From Xiphias gladius (taxonomy: Eukaryota; Chordata; Actinopteri; Istiophoriformes; Xiphiidae): DNA of 64,000 nt. Of the stretch, positions 11,462-32,020 are shown in pieces. Each line of letters starts with the position of its first letter. Position 1 is the stretch's first letter. Location: assembly GCF_016859285.1 (NCBI RefSeq), contig NC_053406.1, positions 15,331,001-15,395,000 on the forward strand, written 5' to 3'. A program made the position numbers and the translations under genes. Below the pieces are notes generated by a model. That model was not told where the DNA came from. It did no database searches and was given only the letters and a program-made list of their open reading frames with translations.

Positions 11462-14400
11462 CTGTATATGCCAAATAGAAAAAAGTCGTCACAACATGAA
11501 AAGAAGCTTTAGATAGTCAGAAATTAGTTTTGTCTAATAGTGCAGAAAGGATCTATCACAGTGGACATACCTTTGGGTAATTAGGGACGTCTCGTCTAGG
11601 AGTGACCTTCTTCCCATCGTCTGAGAAGTTGTACTTGCACGGACAGTTTACTCTGAGGAAGGAAGAGAAAAAGCTTGAGGAATTTTATTTGATTATGATA
11701 TTACATTTGAAATTTAGTATCTATGGCTGTGGTATTGTCAGGAGTATAGTGGTCTTAGGTCTAACTACATTTCACCTGCCACCAACTCTTGAAGTCATCT
11801 CATCTCGTAGCTTCTTCAGATCATTTTTACACTTCTCAATCTCCACCACTTTCAAGCCCTCCACTGAAACACAATGACAAGTAAAATGTTTCCACTGGAA
11901 TCGTTTCATGACGTATTGATATCACTGCTTGTAGTGCTTTGAAATAGGGTTTCCTGTAAGATCCTCTCAGATACACTGTAGAAAATGTACCACTCACATT
12001 CCACTCTCTTCTCCAGCATGGCTAGCCTGTTGGTGACCTCGGTCTTCAACTCATTGATGCGAAAGGCTCTATGAGAGAAGAGCGAATCACAGGGATAGAA
12101 ATGATATAATATAATAAGAAGATAATGACATAATAAAACTGGAATGGGACAAAATGCAAAATGAATGACAAAGGTGAAAGAACTTGTTGTTTAGTATAAC
12201 TCGCCTCCATTGGTTGCAGCATGTATTACCAATGAAATGCACCAGTGTCTGGTATGTGTGTGAGTTATGTGTAAGGGTGGGGAAGGGTAGGCCACAGCCA
12301 TGACATAACATAAACAACTGAGGTGTTACCTGCTGAACTGCTCAGCCACCTGGGACAACACGTTCTGAAACATGTCCTCCTTCTCTGCAGACATAAATGC
12401 AATGTGTATTTATGTATAAATCATTGTCAACAGCAGTCGCGTTGTCAGGTTTGGGATTTTCAAACTCATTGTTACTTTCACAGATGTGTTGCTGATGCAT
12501 GAATGTATGTGTTAGTTAGCTTGTTTGAGTAAAGGACAACACAGACAGTTTACCTCCAAGCTGACCAGTGGACAGAGGGACAACTTTGTACAAAGAGCTG
12601 TGAGGACAATAGATGTGCAATTATTATTATTCCTAATTACCAACATCGCCCTAAAAATATCTTTACAGTGATTTTTTAGAAATATTTACAGTCATATCCT
12701 TTTAAGTTTTCAAACCCCTATAAAGAGTTGACAAAACAATCTCACCACACAGCTCACTGAGTACCTGATCTGCTAATATGATTGAAAGCTCCTGAGCAGT
12801 TACTCAATGAACTTGTGGTGAGACTGTTTTTTCAACTACTGTTTCCGAGGTCAAAAATGAAACCTCGATCTCAATTTATAAAGACTGAAAAAACCAACAA
12901 ACAAACAAAGCCTCTGAAATGGGGCAGAGATTTTGAAAAAGATGACGTAAGTGCAATGTTATCATGTGTTTCTATACAAATACAATATTATAATGCAGGT
13001 ATGTTACTTTGGAGAGTTGGTGGGCATGGTGGGATCTATGGAGACCAAGGCACCTTCTGGGTCCACCATCATGATGGCAGTGTTCCTGCCGTGAAAGGAT
13101 GAGAGGAAAAATGAGAAAAGTTGAACCACCTTAGTTGTAACCAATCCCCTTTAACTTTTACACTATTTCTTGAACAATAAATTTTTTTTTGAAAATAAAG
13201 TTATTTGGACTTTTGTTCCCAGGAGCGAGACAATGTTTAATATGACATTAGAGTGAAACTCTAATATTTTATATCTTATTTTATGCTATGAAAGTTATTT
13301 ATAATAAAAAAAAAAATTATAGTATACACATCCTTGTTTCTACTGGGCTAATTTTTGGCATTTACAATATTTTGTTATTCATTATTATATAATTAGATCA
13401 AAGCGCGCTATTTGCAGTTAAACCTTCCTCTTCAGATTGCAGAGGGACAGAGAAGGAGGGAAACATACCAACTGCAAGAGCTGCGTATAAAAAGTTTATC
13501 TTCCTTAATAAAGGCAGATGACTACTAAATCTGGTTTCTAACATTGTCTGCTTTGATGTTCATGACTAATGGAATACGTTTGTCTGATAATTACACACAC
13601 AAGTGCTCCTTGTATGTCAGTCCATGTGCACCTCCTCAACATGTTTTTGTATCTCTATTTATCATAGTGTGCCATGACCGCATGATAGTCTTGCTGTGTT
13701 GTTTGATATTTTTGTGCAGTTTTTAATGAGCAAACAAATAGACAAGCCAGGAAAACAAAACAACAAACCTGGGAATGTTAGATGAGGAACACAGAAGCTC
13801 CTTGATGTCACATGGACTGCAGTGACGACTGAACAGCACCTGTGAGATACACGGAGCTCTTTTGGTAATTTCTTAATTTAGTTTTAATTTACAGACATAT
13901 GATGGAAAATGATGGCTTCAGATTTATAATGAATGAATTGGTTTTTTTGCAATGTTGTCACTTGGTACTGGTATTAATTACTGACATGTCACATGTGCAC
14001 TCTGTGTCTGTATGGTTTCCAAAGGCACACCTGCACATAAACAGCTGCTATTTAAGGCCTCGGTGTTCAGACGGGGTAGGAAGGTGATCAAATTTCATGT
14101 GTTTTTTAGACAACCGAGTCACATGGGAGCCTAAAGTAAGGGGTGGTTTTTTTTTAAGGCTGAATAAGGTCAAGTCAGCAGAGAGACCGTTGTGGGAAAG
14201 AAAAGGACAGCTGGAGTGTGAAAGTTCATGGAGGTCTTGAAGACAGCAACATTATCCACGCCTGTCATGCGAAAACAAATCAACTCAGTTTACAAGACTC
14301 AGTGCACTGCATGACCTGTATACAGTGTGCAAAATCTGTCTACAAGGGTTTATAGCCATTTATAGCAAGAGTGGGCGCATGTACGCTAAGAAAAAAATGT

Positions 14401-15631
14401 GATCTTACATCTTGAAGCGAGCAGGTGTAGCAGACAAACATTCAGACACGGGCCGTGGGCTCGGGCCTCTTGAACAGACATGTGTCATCGCCAGCTCTGT
14501 ACTTGAAGCACACTACATCACCAGATGAGCAAGTGTTTCATTTATCTCTATCTCAGTATGTTTGGAATGCTGAAACACGAAACCCGAGCCTGAAGCCATT
14601 TGCCACGACTATTTAAACGATCAAAAAACTTTTGGTCTCTTGTCGTTATTGATTAAAAAGCTGAAATAAGTGAGTGTTATACTTAATTTTGCATTCCACA
14701 TCTTTTCTTTTCTTTTTTTTATTTTATTAGTGGCTTAATTGCTGCTTCTATAAACCTAAGTGTGACGAAATACGTAAAGATCTAAATCCATAATTTCACT
14801 CATACCCCGAGCTGTTAACAACAGGTGTTTGGTTCTGTCAGTAACACCTGTAGGGAAACTGCTCTGCATCACCGTCTAATTTTAGCTAGTCCCCAGGTGA
14901 GTTTAGTCCACGGGGTTTAGTCCACGGGGAATACTTGTGAGTCAAGAAGGTGAATTAAAAACTGGACCATTTAATTGCCATAGTTAAATTTGTTCAAGGT
15001 TGCTGATTTTAATTAAACTCCTTTATCAACCCTGATTCATGTCTTAAAATAGTTCTAACAGTGACAATTATTAACATATGTTTGTTTTTTTTCTCCCATA
15101 AACAACCCATGTAACAGAAATTAAAAGCTTTAATTGTGATTTCTTTTCTGCAGGTTGACACATAATCCATGCGCAAACACAGTAATGATTAATATAAGAA
15201 ATAATCTAAGTGTTTTCAATGTCTGTACTGTATATCTATTTTTACAATAAGTGTCACAGAATACAGTTAACATCTTTATAACCACATTATTGAAACATTG
15301 AATCTGTATATTGTAAAGCTGTACCTTAAATTTGTATATATCCAATGTATCCAAACCTTAATGAATCCATATTTACTGGCACTTTTACTAGCAAAACTGT
15401 TTTACATTTCTATGAAACTCATTAACTTCTTTTTCAGACTGGCCCATTTCAGACAACCCACGTTACACCTCTAATAAAATGGGGACACTGAACATGATTT
15501 TAGCAATGTAAACAATAAAAGAGACCCACGAATCAAAATATTTCCACTGGAATTGGACCTACCTTTTGCACCTTCCCATCCACATCTAGGTAAATGGTTT
15601 TGGGGGCATAGGAGGAGGAGCTGGAGCCCAT
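9068..15631 (-). CDS. pde9a: PDE9A, high-affinity cGMP phosphodiesterase
   Basis: Hydrolyses cGMP to 5'-GMP in the cytosol and near membranes, limiting natriuretic-peptide and NO-cGMP signals. Seventeen coding exons on the minus strand join in phase to give 503 residues; the last short exon is not placed. The start is MGSSSSSY (ATG at 15631), matching the family's MGSGSSSY start. The catalytic HD-type domain occupies about residues 190-490. Metal ligands are present: H253 and H257 in HNFRH, HD at 293-294 in HDLDHPG, and D403 in KCCDIS. The invariant glutamine that orients the purine is Q454 in TAQIGF. The length agrees with human PDE9A2 (533 residues). No stop or frameshift interrupts it, so the enzyme should be active. 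HEPACAM lies 5 kb upstream on the same strand. Human PDE9A is on chromosome 21, not beside HEPACAM. Confidence 0.95.
11571..15631 (-). other. pde9a: PDE9A exons 1-8, N-terminal region
   Basis: Exon borders in transcript order: 15563-15631, 13769-13839, 13008-13085, 12554-12597, 12330-12384, 11998-12068, 11776-11863, 11571-11652. Running phases all match (69, 140, 218, 262, 317, 388, 476, 558 cumulative bases). Exon 2 reads [18 protein letters not shown] and exon 3 includes [12 protein letters not shown], both recognisable against the mammalian protein. Exons 5-7 form a predicted helical region ([36 protein letters not shown]-like) that precedes the catalytic domain. Exon 8 uses acceptor TTTCCTCAG and reads VNCPCKYNF. 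Intron 1 is 1.7 kb; the others are 0.1-0.7 kb. Confidence 0.9.
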
Positions 15632-16860
15632 GTCGACCTCCCTCTCCTCTCTTACACACCTGCAGAGATTCTGGCTTGGAGCCCTGACTGACAAACCTGA
15701 AGAGCCCACGATCAGGGTCTTTTCCCGAGGTAAACAACACTGGGTAAACAAATAAGTGGAGAACACACATTTTTTCAGTATATTCATTCAGGTGCGGCTA
15801 AGTTTAATGCCTCATAAAAACAATAAAACATGACATAAGAAAATAAAAAAACATCAGCAAATGAAGCAAAATTAATTACATAATTCTCATGTTTTTGCCG
15901 TTGCCAATCTCCAACAATTAAAAACACAACAGGAGTACAAATGCAAAACATTACCAAGGAAAATGTAAACTCATGTACAAAACATGATAGATAAACTGGC
16001 TCCACGATGCAATCAAGTAGTAAAACATTCACCTTCAATAAAAAAGAAAACATGATTATATATATTTATACATATAGTACATTTAAAAAAATCAAAGTCA
16101 AATTAATTTATGAAAAGCAACAGCACATCTGTTAAACTCACAGTGTCAGCGATGCAGCTTCCCCTGTGGAGACTGGAGGTAATGTCCCAGGTGCTGAGGA
16201 TGCAGCTGACTCACATGCAGACACTCTCAGACACAAATGCACCTACGCAAAGGGAACGCTATGGGGTAGAGAGAGAGAGGCTGTGGATGATTGAGAAGGT
16301 GAGGAAGGGTATGTGTGTGGGAGCCAGAGAGGGTATGGAGTACTACGAATATAACTGGCACTCTTACTGGTTGCCATGGGACTGTTACTATGGAAAAAAA
16401 AAAAAAAACAACCCTAACATCTTAAGTGGTGCAGGGCTTTTACCTATGCTGACCACAGACGTCTTATCTACCTTAGACTGGTTCACTGTATCTCATAGGA
16501 AAAACACATAAAGGCATTATGGCTTTATCAGATACTGAATATAACTTGTTTACTAAACAGCTATCTGATTGAAACATGGCTACAGAATTATATTATACCT
16601 GTGTTCTTCTGAAAACAGCAATCATTATTTGCCCAAAAGGCACACAGTGCACAAACAAAACACTGATTAGAGCACTCAACAATACATGAAAATTATATAT
16701 TATACGGGGGACTCCACTTCTAACTAAGGGGGCCCCTAATTTCGAGTGGCTTTGTTCTTTCTGTCAGCCAGTGATTTGCATGAGTGCTGCATTTATATTG
16801 ACATGTGTGTGTGTGAAAGTGCGTTATGTTCATTTGATATGTATTTGTGTTTGTTTTCTA

Positions 16861-16984
<124 letters not shown>

Positions 16985-17130
16985 TGTTACCCTCCGCAGT
17001 CTGCTCATCCACTCCACTGTTGAGAACAGGTCTAGCAGATGGTTTGGTCAGATGCGTTCAGCAAAACACTTGAAGAGATTTCAGAGTGTATTTTATTTTT
17101 GGCATGAATTTATAATTGAGCAAGGACAAT

Positions 17131-17133
<3 letters not shown>

Positions 17134-17179
<46 letters not shown>
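17134..17179. repeat. (AT)n microsatellite
   Basis: Pure AT dinucleotide run of about 46 bp, 150 bp after the GT tract. Confidence 0.97.
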
Positions 17180-17182
<3 letters not shown>

Positions 17183-17451
17183 AGAACACATGTTCTAATA
17201 ACATGTAGCATATTTCAGACACTGTTAAAAGATTTAAAGTCTAGATGTGTTTCATGCCAACGCAATCCTATGTATGTAGCCCAAGATCAAAAACTTGTCT
17301 CACTGGGCTTCACAGTGTGTACAAGACACAACAACCTCTGTCTTTAGACCCTCGATTTGAAGAAGAAATACTTCACAAAAATCCTTAAAGGGAAAAAAAG
17401 GGAGAAGCCTCCGGAAGACTAACGGAGGAAGGATTTCTCTTCCACAACAGC

Positions 17452-18225
17452 AGTGGTGGGAGAAGTACTCAGATCCTTTACTCAACTAAAAGTAGCAATA
17501 CTTATTGCAATTGAAAAATCCTGCAACATTCTGCAACATTACATAAGTATTATCAGCAAAATACCCATTCTGCAGAAAAATGTTATTGATATATTATGTA
17601 TTACAATATTAAATCGTTAATACTGATGCATCAGTGTGTGAGAAGCATGTTACAGCTGCAGCAGGTTGAGGTGGAGCTCGTTTGAACTGCTTTATATACA
17701 GTTAGATATTCCAGTCTGGTGGTTCCCAACCTAGGGGGTGGGCTCCTCCAAAGGGTCACAAGATACATCTGAAGGGCTGCTAAATAATGATTCAAAAGGA
17801 AGCAAAGAAAAATAAACAAAGTGCTGCCCCACAAACCTGCATTGATTTTTGACTTTTTCTCAAGATTGTTGGAATATATTAACTTTTTGGGCCTCAAACA
17901 GTTTTTTAAATGAAACCATTTGAGAAGCCAGCAAGGTACAGACATCTGAAACATGATGAAGGGCCCACGACTAGGGGGAACCACTGGTTTAATCTTTAAT
18001 TAAGCAATTTGTTTTATAAACTTATTATATGTTTTAATGTGATATTGTAATATGAAAAGTAACCAGTAAATGTATCTGGCAATTAAATGTGGTTGAATAA
18101 AATTTACAGTGTTTGCCTCTGAAACATATTGGAGTAGTACAAATTCAGAGTCACTAAAGTAGATATACTCATGGAGTACAAGTGTCTTGAAATTGTACTG
18201 TAGTACAGTACTATACTAAATGCAC
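17452..18225. mobile_element. Degenerate MITE-like element
   Basis: It begins GTGGGAGAAGTACTCAGATCC, followed by CTTTACTCAACTAAAAGTAGC, a terminal motif widely repeated in fish genomes as a short non-autonomous DNA transposon. The other end is recognisable only as AGTAC-rich sequence near 18160-18225. It has no transposase frame. A second, unrelated inverted-repeat element (17717-17987) interrupts it, so this copy is the older one. Confidence 0.6.
17717..17987. mobile_element. Nested inverted-repeat element (hAT-like MITE)
   Basis: About 270 bp bounded by TGGTGGTTCCCAACCTAGGG on the left and CTAGGGGGAACCACTGG on the right, which are inverted repeats of each other. GTGGTTCCCAACC termini are typical of hAT-superfamily non-autonomous elements. 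No coding capacity. I could not make out a clean 8-bp target-site duplication. Confidence 0.65.
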
Positions 18226-20681
18226 AGACATGCCAGTAATGTTCAGAGTAGCAGTAGTGGAATTGTGCCAAAACAGAATGAAAATATTAAGTAAATAAGG
18301 TACATAATATATAACATGTGAAGTAAATATTAAGTGTTACATGTAATAAGAATTTCAGGCAAAATGTAACACAGTTTTGAGTAAAGACTGTGGATCAGAG
18401 AAGACATCAAGTAACTTCTTTCTGCCACAAAGAACTAGTATGACATTAGCCACAAAACTCTTCTCTTCTTCATTTGTTTGTTGACCCAGATCGAGACCAA
18501 GGCCAGGGAATTACCTGCTATGGACCACTGCCAGGTCCTGGCCTAGACACAAAAAAGCCGAGATAAGAGCTTTCCATCAATAAAGTCACCCTCTTCTACT
18601 GGGAATTTCACATCAACAGGCTGGTGTGAACAAGGACGTTAGTGAGAAGGCTCGACCGGGCAGGAGGAGGAGGTAATTAATTAGTGATGGAGAGCATCGT
18701 ACATTATCTCTATTCAACTCATAGGATACCGACTCCCCACACACTTACAGAGACACAGACACATACACACATACTGTATGCACACGGATGTGATGCTGCT
18801 CCCCAGAGTCTAATTACTGCCTGGCCTTCCAGGCTCCTCTGCCACGCCGGAGAAGAGGTGGAACATGATGGGACAGACTGTATGACTAACATACAAAATG
18901 TGAGATCAAAATAGACTGAAATCAGTGTCAAAGCTCGATAAGAATGATCGACTCCCAATATCTGAGGACATTTAATTTTCCAATTTCTGCAAGCCACGAG
19001 GGACGGTGGCTTGCTTGCTGGTGCTTGTGTGTACCCATGATGCTGTATGTGTATTCATGAGTCTGTGTGCCAAGGAACAAATGGTGTTTCAAATAGAACA
19101 AAGACCACAAAGCCCAGATCAAAACAGGCGGATCTGATTTGCTTATGCAACCACAAGACTCATCACACCTTCAGTGCCGGAAGATACAATTCAGGATAAA
19201 AGCAATAAATAAAATCATGCAGATTTTCATGACAAAAGATGTCCAGCTGGTTGTCTGGAGGGGAACACATTATCCTGATAATAGCGATGGACTGGGCCAG
19301 AGTTCAGCACATCCTTTTAATCTTTAATCTTTTTGGTCTTTTTATTCCAGGCTCTCTGTCAGTGTTTTTGCGCCATGGAAAAAAAAAACAGCATGCAGTG
19401 TAGTCAGAATAACATAAACCCCACATTAAGTAATTATTACGCCTATGCATAGATGCAGTTGCCAAATTTTCAGGTACAGTTTTTCAATAAGTGATTAAAA
19501 ATAGCAAATCATTTGGAGGCTCCATGATTGAACTGAATGGCCTGCATTAATTCAGAACTGACTGACTTGAGTGCACATAATAGCCTCTTGACATTCACTT
19601 GCTCACATTTTCTATGATAATTATAATTTCGAATATTTTCTTCTTGTTGATGATCAAGGTATAACTGTGGGTTTGAGCATAGCTTGATCCTCACTGACCT
19701 GCAAATGTCAAGTAATTGAAGAGTAAGAGGCACTTTGCCATTAGTTAACCATGTCCTCTTTAGGTAAAGCAAGGAGGTTAAAGTCATTACACAGTCATTA
19801 CACATTGAAAGCATAAAACATAACCTTGCACAATATACTCCAAAATGTCATATGTCAGCAGCTACACTTAATGGATTCAAAAAAAGTTTATGAAATGGGG
19901 TAAAGGTGCATATACAAGTAAATCTATCTCTTTGGAAGTTTTCCCCGACAAGTGTGCATCGAAATAGAGTATTTTAAGGAGATGTATGGGTGACACCTAA
20001 TGGACGAGACAGGAACTACGCTCACAGAACATAAACCAAAAGATAAAAGGAAGGTTTGTGGCATCATGACTTTGTTGGATGGTGTGCATAACAAAATATC
20101 ATTATAATATTAAAAATAAAAATATTACAATGATGACAAACTACAAACTATTTAAATTGTTTTATTACCTTAGGTTATACAATGACCTAATGTAGAATAA
20201 GAATTCAGTTTGGGGTTTAATTCTTAAAAGGGAAAAAAAAACAAAAAAAACAAAAAAAATGAAACAAAACAGAAAAACCCCTCAACACAATTAACTTATA
20301 TATGTACAGGCATTTATCAAATGTTCCCAGTAAAATTTGTATTGCAACAAGAAGCAAAATATATACCAGAGCTCGAAATTCTTTACTCTCTCTGCATCAT
20401 ATACATGAAATACTACATGCTGACAGGATATAATTTTTCATATCACAGTACATCATCAAAGAACTACAGAAATATCGTGCATAGCCAAAGAGAAATTGAT
20501 GATAAATAATGGAATATGACAAAGAGTTAGCTGAAAGGGAACTCATCTCTTCACCTAGTGCATCAAATCCATTATCCTCGTTATCCTCAGGATGCAACAG
20601 AGGAGCAAAAAACTATACATGTACTTTACATATCACAGAATGAAAGGATACATCCCAGGAATGTTGAGAATCGTGCAGTCG

Positions 20682-27688
<7,007 letters not shown>

Positions 27689-27872
27689 CTTGTGTCCTGG
27701 GCAGAGTCTTTCTCCCACTTAGTGAGCATGGTTTATCCACCCTGGGCACGTCTCGGCGGCTCAACACTCTCTCCACTGCCTGCCTGCCTGCGACACTGGC
27801 CTCTGCCTGATCACACTGAGCCCCACTCTCCTCACAGCACCCAAGTCAAAGCCAACAACAGCCAACTGTGTA

Positions 27873-27919
<47 letters not shown>

Positions 27920-30900
27920 TTGTGTGTGTATGTTTGAGTGAGACAGAGACATAGTGTCGATGAGCTCCCCTCTTCCACTCAACACTATAATTTCAGAAAA
28001 GGAGCTGAAAAAAAATAGAGTTTGCTTTTTGTGGTGGTTATTTATCTTAAATCAACTGTCATTTTTCAAAGCTTCCTCAAAAAAAAAGTGCTGTCTTTTT
28101 TTTCTTTTTTTGCTTTACACCCTAAGTAAACCATGAAAGTGTTGAATTAAACATTGAGTTGAGCTACTTTGCAAGAATTCCTGATGGAGGAAACTACTGT
28201 ACTTCAGCCAAAACTGCGGCTCTAAGAGGAGCCCACTTCAAGCTCTGAAATGTCTGAGCTTGAAAAACAACTCTCTTCCCCCTTCGTTGGCCCACTTATG
28301 TCACATTGTCAAAACTTCTCCTCTGGACTGGAGCCTCACAATAAACTCACAATTTGTCTCTTGGCAACAAGCCCTACCGTTGACCCACACACAAACACAC
28401 AGAGCCTTGAAGCATTTTGTTGCTACGGCACCTGTCAGGTGCATGATCCATGGCACTGTACCTGGCTGAGAGCTGCATAAAGGAATAAAGATAACAAATA
28501 CAAGGAAACCAATAAAAAGAAAAGACTTGTACCTATTTCTCCCTCTAGATGGTGTAGAGGCTGCACTGAGACAGTGAACTGATGGAGTGTTGGAGAAATG
28601 AGAAATGTTTTGACGTTACAGTTGTGACGTGTGTTACCACTATCACTTTTGCTCTTTTTCTGTCCTGTCATTTCAATATCCAGTGTGCATGTGAAAAACA
28701 AAAACAAAAAATGAGTGCAACGCATGGGTCAGAAGGTGTAAATTAAACAAAAGGAAAACATCACGTGCGCTTCATCAAAAAGACAGGAAGTCTGACGATA
28801 AAAACAATGCTTGAGTACCAAAAGTCAAAATTCACTAGTATGAATTAAGGATTTTAGTGCTTTAGATCTTTCTCCTGACTTCCCATCTAACTTGGAGTTC
28901 TAATTTCTTGTAAGCTGCAATGTCATTTTTTATTAAATCAGACATGAACCCATGTGTAAAGTCCTCATATGTATATCAGTCATTTTTCGGAGATTAAGGC
29001 CTTAGTCTGTGTGCACTGAGGAGTCATTTGCTTTATAAGTCACCTCTCCCAGTTTAGGAAAGCAGCCTTTTGTTGAGTTTTTAGAGCATTTACTTTGACA
29101 ACAAAGGAAGGTTTTATGCAGAAGATGACACATGGTTGACAGAAAGCTTCAGGACTGTGGGAACAGCTGCTGCTCACCATCACTCTCCCAGAGCTCAGAC
29201 TCCCGTGTAGTCAGCCATCAAAGCCGAACCTCTCCCCTCCACCTCTGCCCTCGCTAGAAGCAGCACCTCCCTCTTCCTCTCATCTTCTAACACACTCTAA
29301 ATCAAGGGGGACGTTTCCCAGTCAATAGAGTAAGAGAGACGGGGCACAGACGGGGCCTGTGTGTCTCAGGCAGTCTGGTTGCATGTGGTATGACAGCAAC
29401 CATTGTCACATGTAGTCCAAAGCGAGACTGATGCCATCTCAGACATACAGATGTGACAAAATGTATCTTTACAATGTGACGCACCAGGATGCTGATATCA
29501 TATCCTCTATTTTACAGTGTGACAGATGGTGATCTATCAGGCATTGTTTATGCAGCTGTGGCAATAGAGCCCACTCATTTATATCCTCTCATTACTGCTA
29601 AGTGTATTAACAAATACTCTATCTCCTAAGATTGTGAGGCTACAGGGATAACAACTGGAAAGCGAATAACTGCGCCCCCTGCTGTTTTGTCCTGGCTTAC
29701 TCATCACCAATTATCACCCAGGAGTGAACAGAGATCCTCTTTCACTGACAAGCTGTCTGAGAGAGAGAGAACGAACCAGCCAAGTAGATCTTTCATATGA
29801 TCTACTCCTAAAATAGTCAACTTAAGCTTAACAAGTTGTAAAAGGAAGGGACAGAACTACTATTCTCTGGGAGGTTTAAGGCTACCATGTGCTTTACAAA
29901 CTCGCTCGCATGACTCACACGAGGACCTATTAAGACCCTCACTAACAGGATTTTCAGGCAAATTTTGTTTTTGCTTTTGAAAACATGTCTTTTTCCCACC
30001 TCTCAGAATTCAATCTACAGCACCAAGTGGGTGCTGTGCTATGTTTGGAGGTGTGCAGGATATTGATTGTTCACCCACAGTCATTAAAGAGACAGGAGAA
30101 CGTGGCCATGGCACCTCTGGGACTGAGTAGGAGAAAAGAGAGAATAGGTCCATATAAAACCCGTAGAGGATGTACGAGAGTGTGGCGGAGGAGGAATGTC
30201 AGCCTGAGAAGGAAGTGCTTTGCACTCTTGCTCTGCAAAAACCACTGAGAACAAGACTCATGTTGGTTGTCCTACCTCTAAAGCTGGTGACACAACCAAG
30301 AACCTGTGTATGTGTGTGTTCATTTGTGCATGAGAGTGAGAATGAGTGACTCCAGCCGGATCTGCATACTAAAGTAGGGGTTGTTATTTTCCTGTTTGAA
30401 AAAGGATGTGCAGTTGGAGTTTGTGCAGCGTGCTGTATGGCTCAGATGTGCGTGGGTGGGCTGAGTGGGTGCATTGAGAGACTGAAGATGCTCTAGCCTG
30501 CATCTCATAAAGTGAACAAGACTGCCCGGGCAAATGAAGCAAAAACTGTGTTATTCTTTTCTGATATTAAACAGCCTTATGCAATAAAGGTAGGTCATGT
30601 GTTGCAGAACACTCAACATCTACAAACATCAGTCTATGGTATAGGTGTTTATGATAATGTACCTGTCGAAAGGATGAAAAATAATTATAGTTTAATACAT
30701 ATGGACTGTGCAACTGTGTAAAATATAATTATTTTAATTGCCCTATCTAATAACTATTATTATTAGTATAAACTCAAGTAATTTGTCTAGTGTAACTAGA
30801 ATCTGTAAATGGTAGAAATGCAGAGTTCTCTATTATTCATTTACCATGAGATTTCTTGTGTAAGAGAGCCACACGGGAGACAAAACATTATTTCAGCTTC

Positions 30901-32020
30901 ATGGAAAAACCTGCTCTCTCCAATTAGCAGCCTTGCTTATGTTGCAGCAACAAACAAAAAAAAAGGCAGTTGTGGCTGCTCTGGTGTTGCACAACAATCT
31001 TAACTTTACCACCTTCAAGAACATAGAGGTGACAGGTGACAAAAAAGGTAGTGTTTGAAACCATCAGATCCTTAACTTGAATTAATGAAGTTTAAAACAG
31101 ACATTTCACCATATCTTTAAGGTGGATTTATTAGTGTAATGCCATGACTCTACAGCAAAGTCCAGCAAGGTACTATTCAATTAGTTCTAAAGCATGACAA
31201 CTCTGCAAACCGTGGAATGGAAATTTACACGTGATTTAACATGAGTCAAACAAGTCAAGTCAACAAGCATATTGAACCAGTGTCTCATAAGGTAAAGCTG
31301 TAGCAAATGCATCTGGACAAAAAGTGTAATTACTGCATGCTTACTGTTCTGGAAGATCAGATTTATAGAAAATGTTTGAACAGGTGAGAAGAGAACTTAC
31401 TTGTGTTCAAAAAGATAATCAAGGCAATTGCAATCTGAATGTTGTAACGTAGAATAAATAGAATATACATAGCTACTTTTCTTTTGATATTTTTGATTTT
31501 TTAATCATTTTTGTGAGCAAGTCAGATAGGTAAATCATAGTCAAAATACAAGCACATCAGAAAACAATGCAAAATAAGAAATGATTTAAGCCACTAGTTA
31601 CGCCAAGTCTAGTGCTGATGCATAAAAGGTTTATAGACAGATGGTATGAACTGATCCATCCAAATAAACCCTGTTTAGCATTTAGAGGACATTCATTTTC
31701 ACATTCACAGATCATCATCTAAAAACTAGCACACTACCAGAAGTTTCACAAGTACATGCAGTGAGTTGCAAATTCTGGGTCAAAGACATCAGTACTGATG
31801 AGACTGCTGGAGAAGCAGAGAAGGAGTGTTAAAGTTCACAAAATTCACATAACACACCCTCAAAACTGTTCTTTTTTTTTTACTGCTAATTTGTGTTGAA
31901 AAAGAAAATGACTCCTGGGGTAGAAAGGTGTGTCCGAAAGCCAGCCCAGTCGGCTTATGCCAGCCATCTCTCGCTACCTTGCTCCACTTCCTTCTCTTCA
32001 TCCAGGTCAGGACAGGGGTA
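27689..32020. other. Intergenic region between HEPACAM and NRGN
   Basis: No gene supported in 4.3 kb. Expected contents are the HEPACAM promoter and 5' UTR just right of 27688 and the NRGN 3' UTR left of 32021. A minus-strand AATAAA signal is present at 31127-31132. A GT run sits at 27871-27918, only about 190 bp upstream of the HEPACAM start codon. Confidence 0.55.
27871..27918. repeat. (GT)n microsatellite upstream of HEPACAM
   Basis: Imperfect GT run of about 48 bp, probably within the 5' flank or 5' UTR of HEPACAM. Confidence 0.9.
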
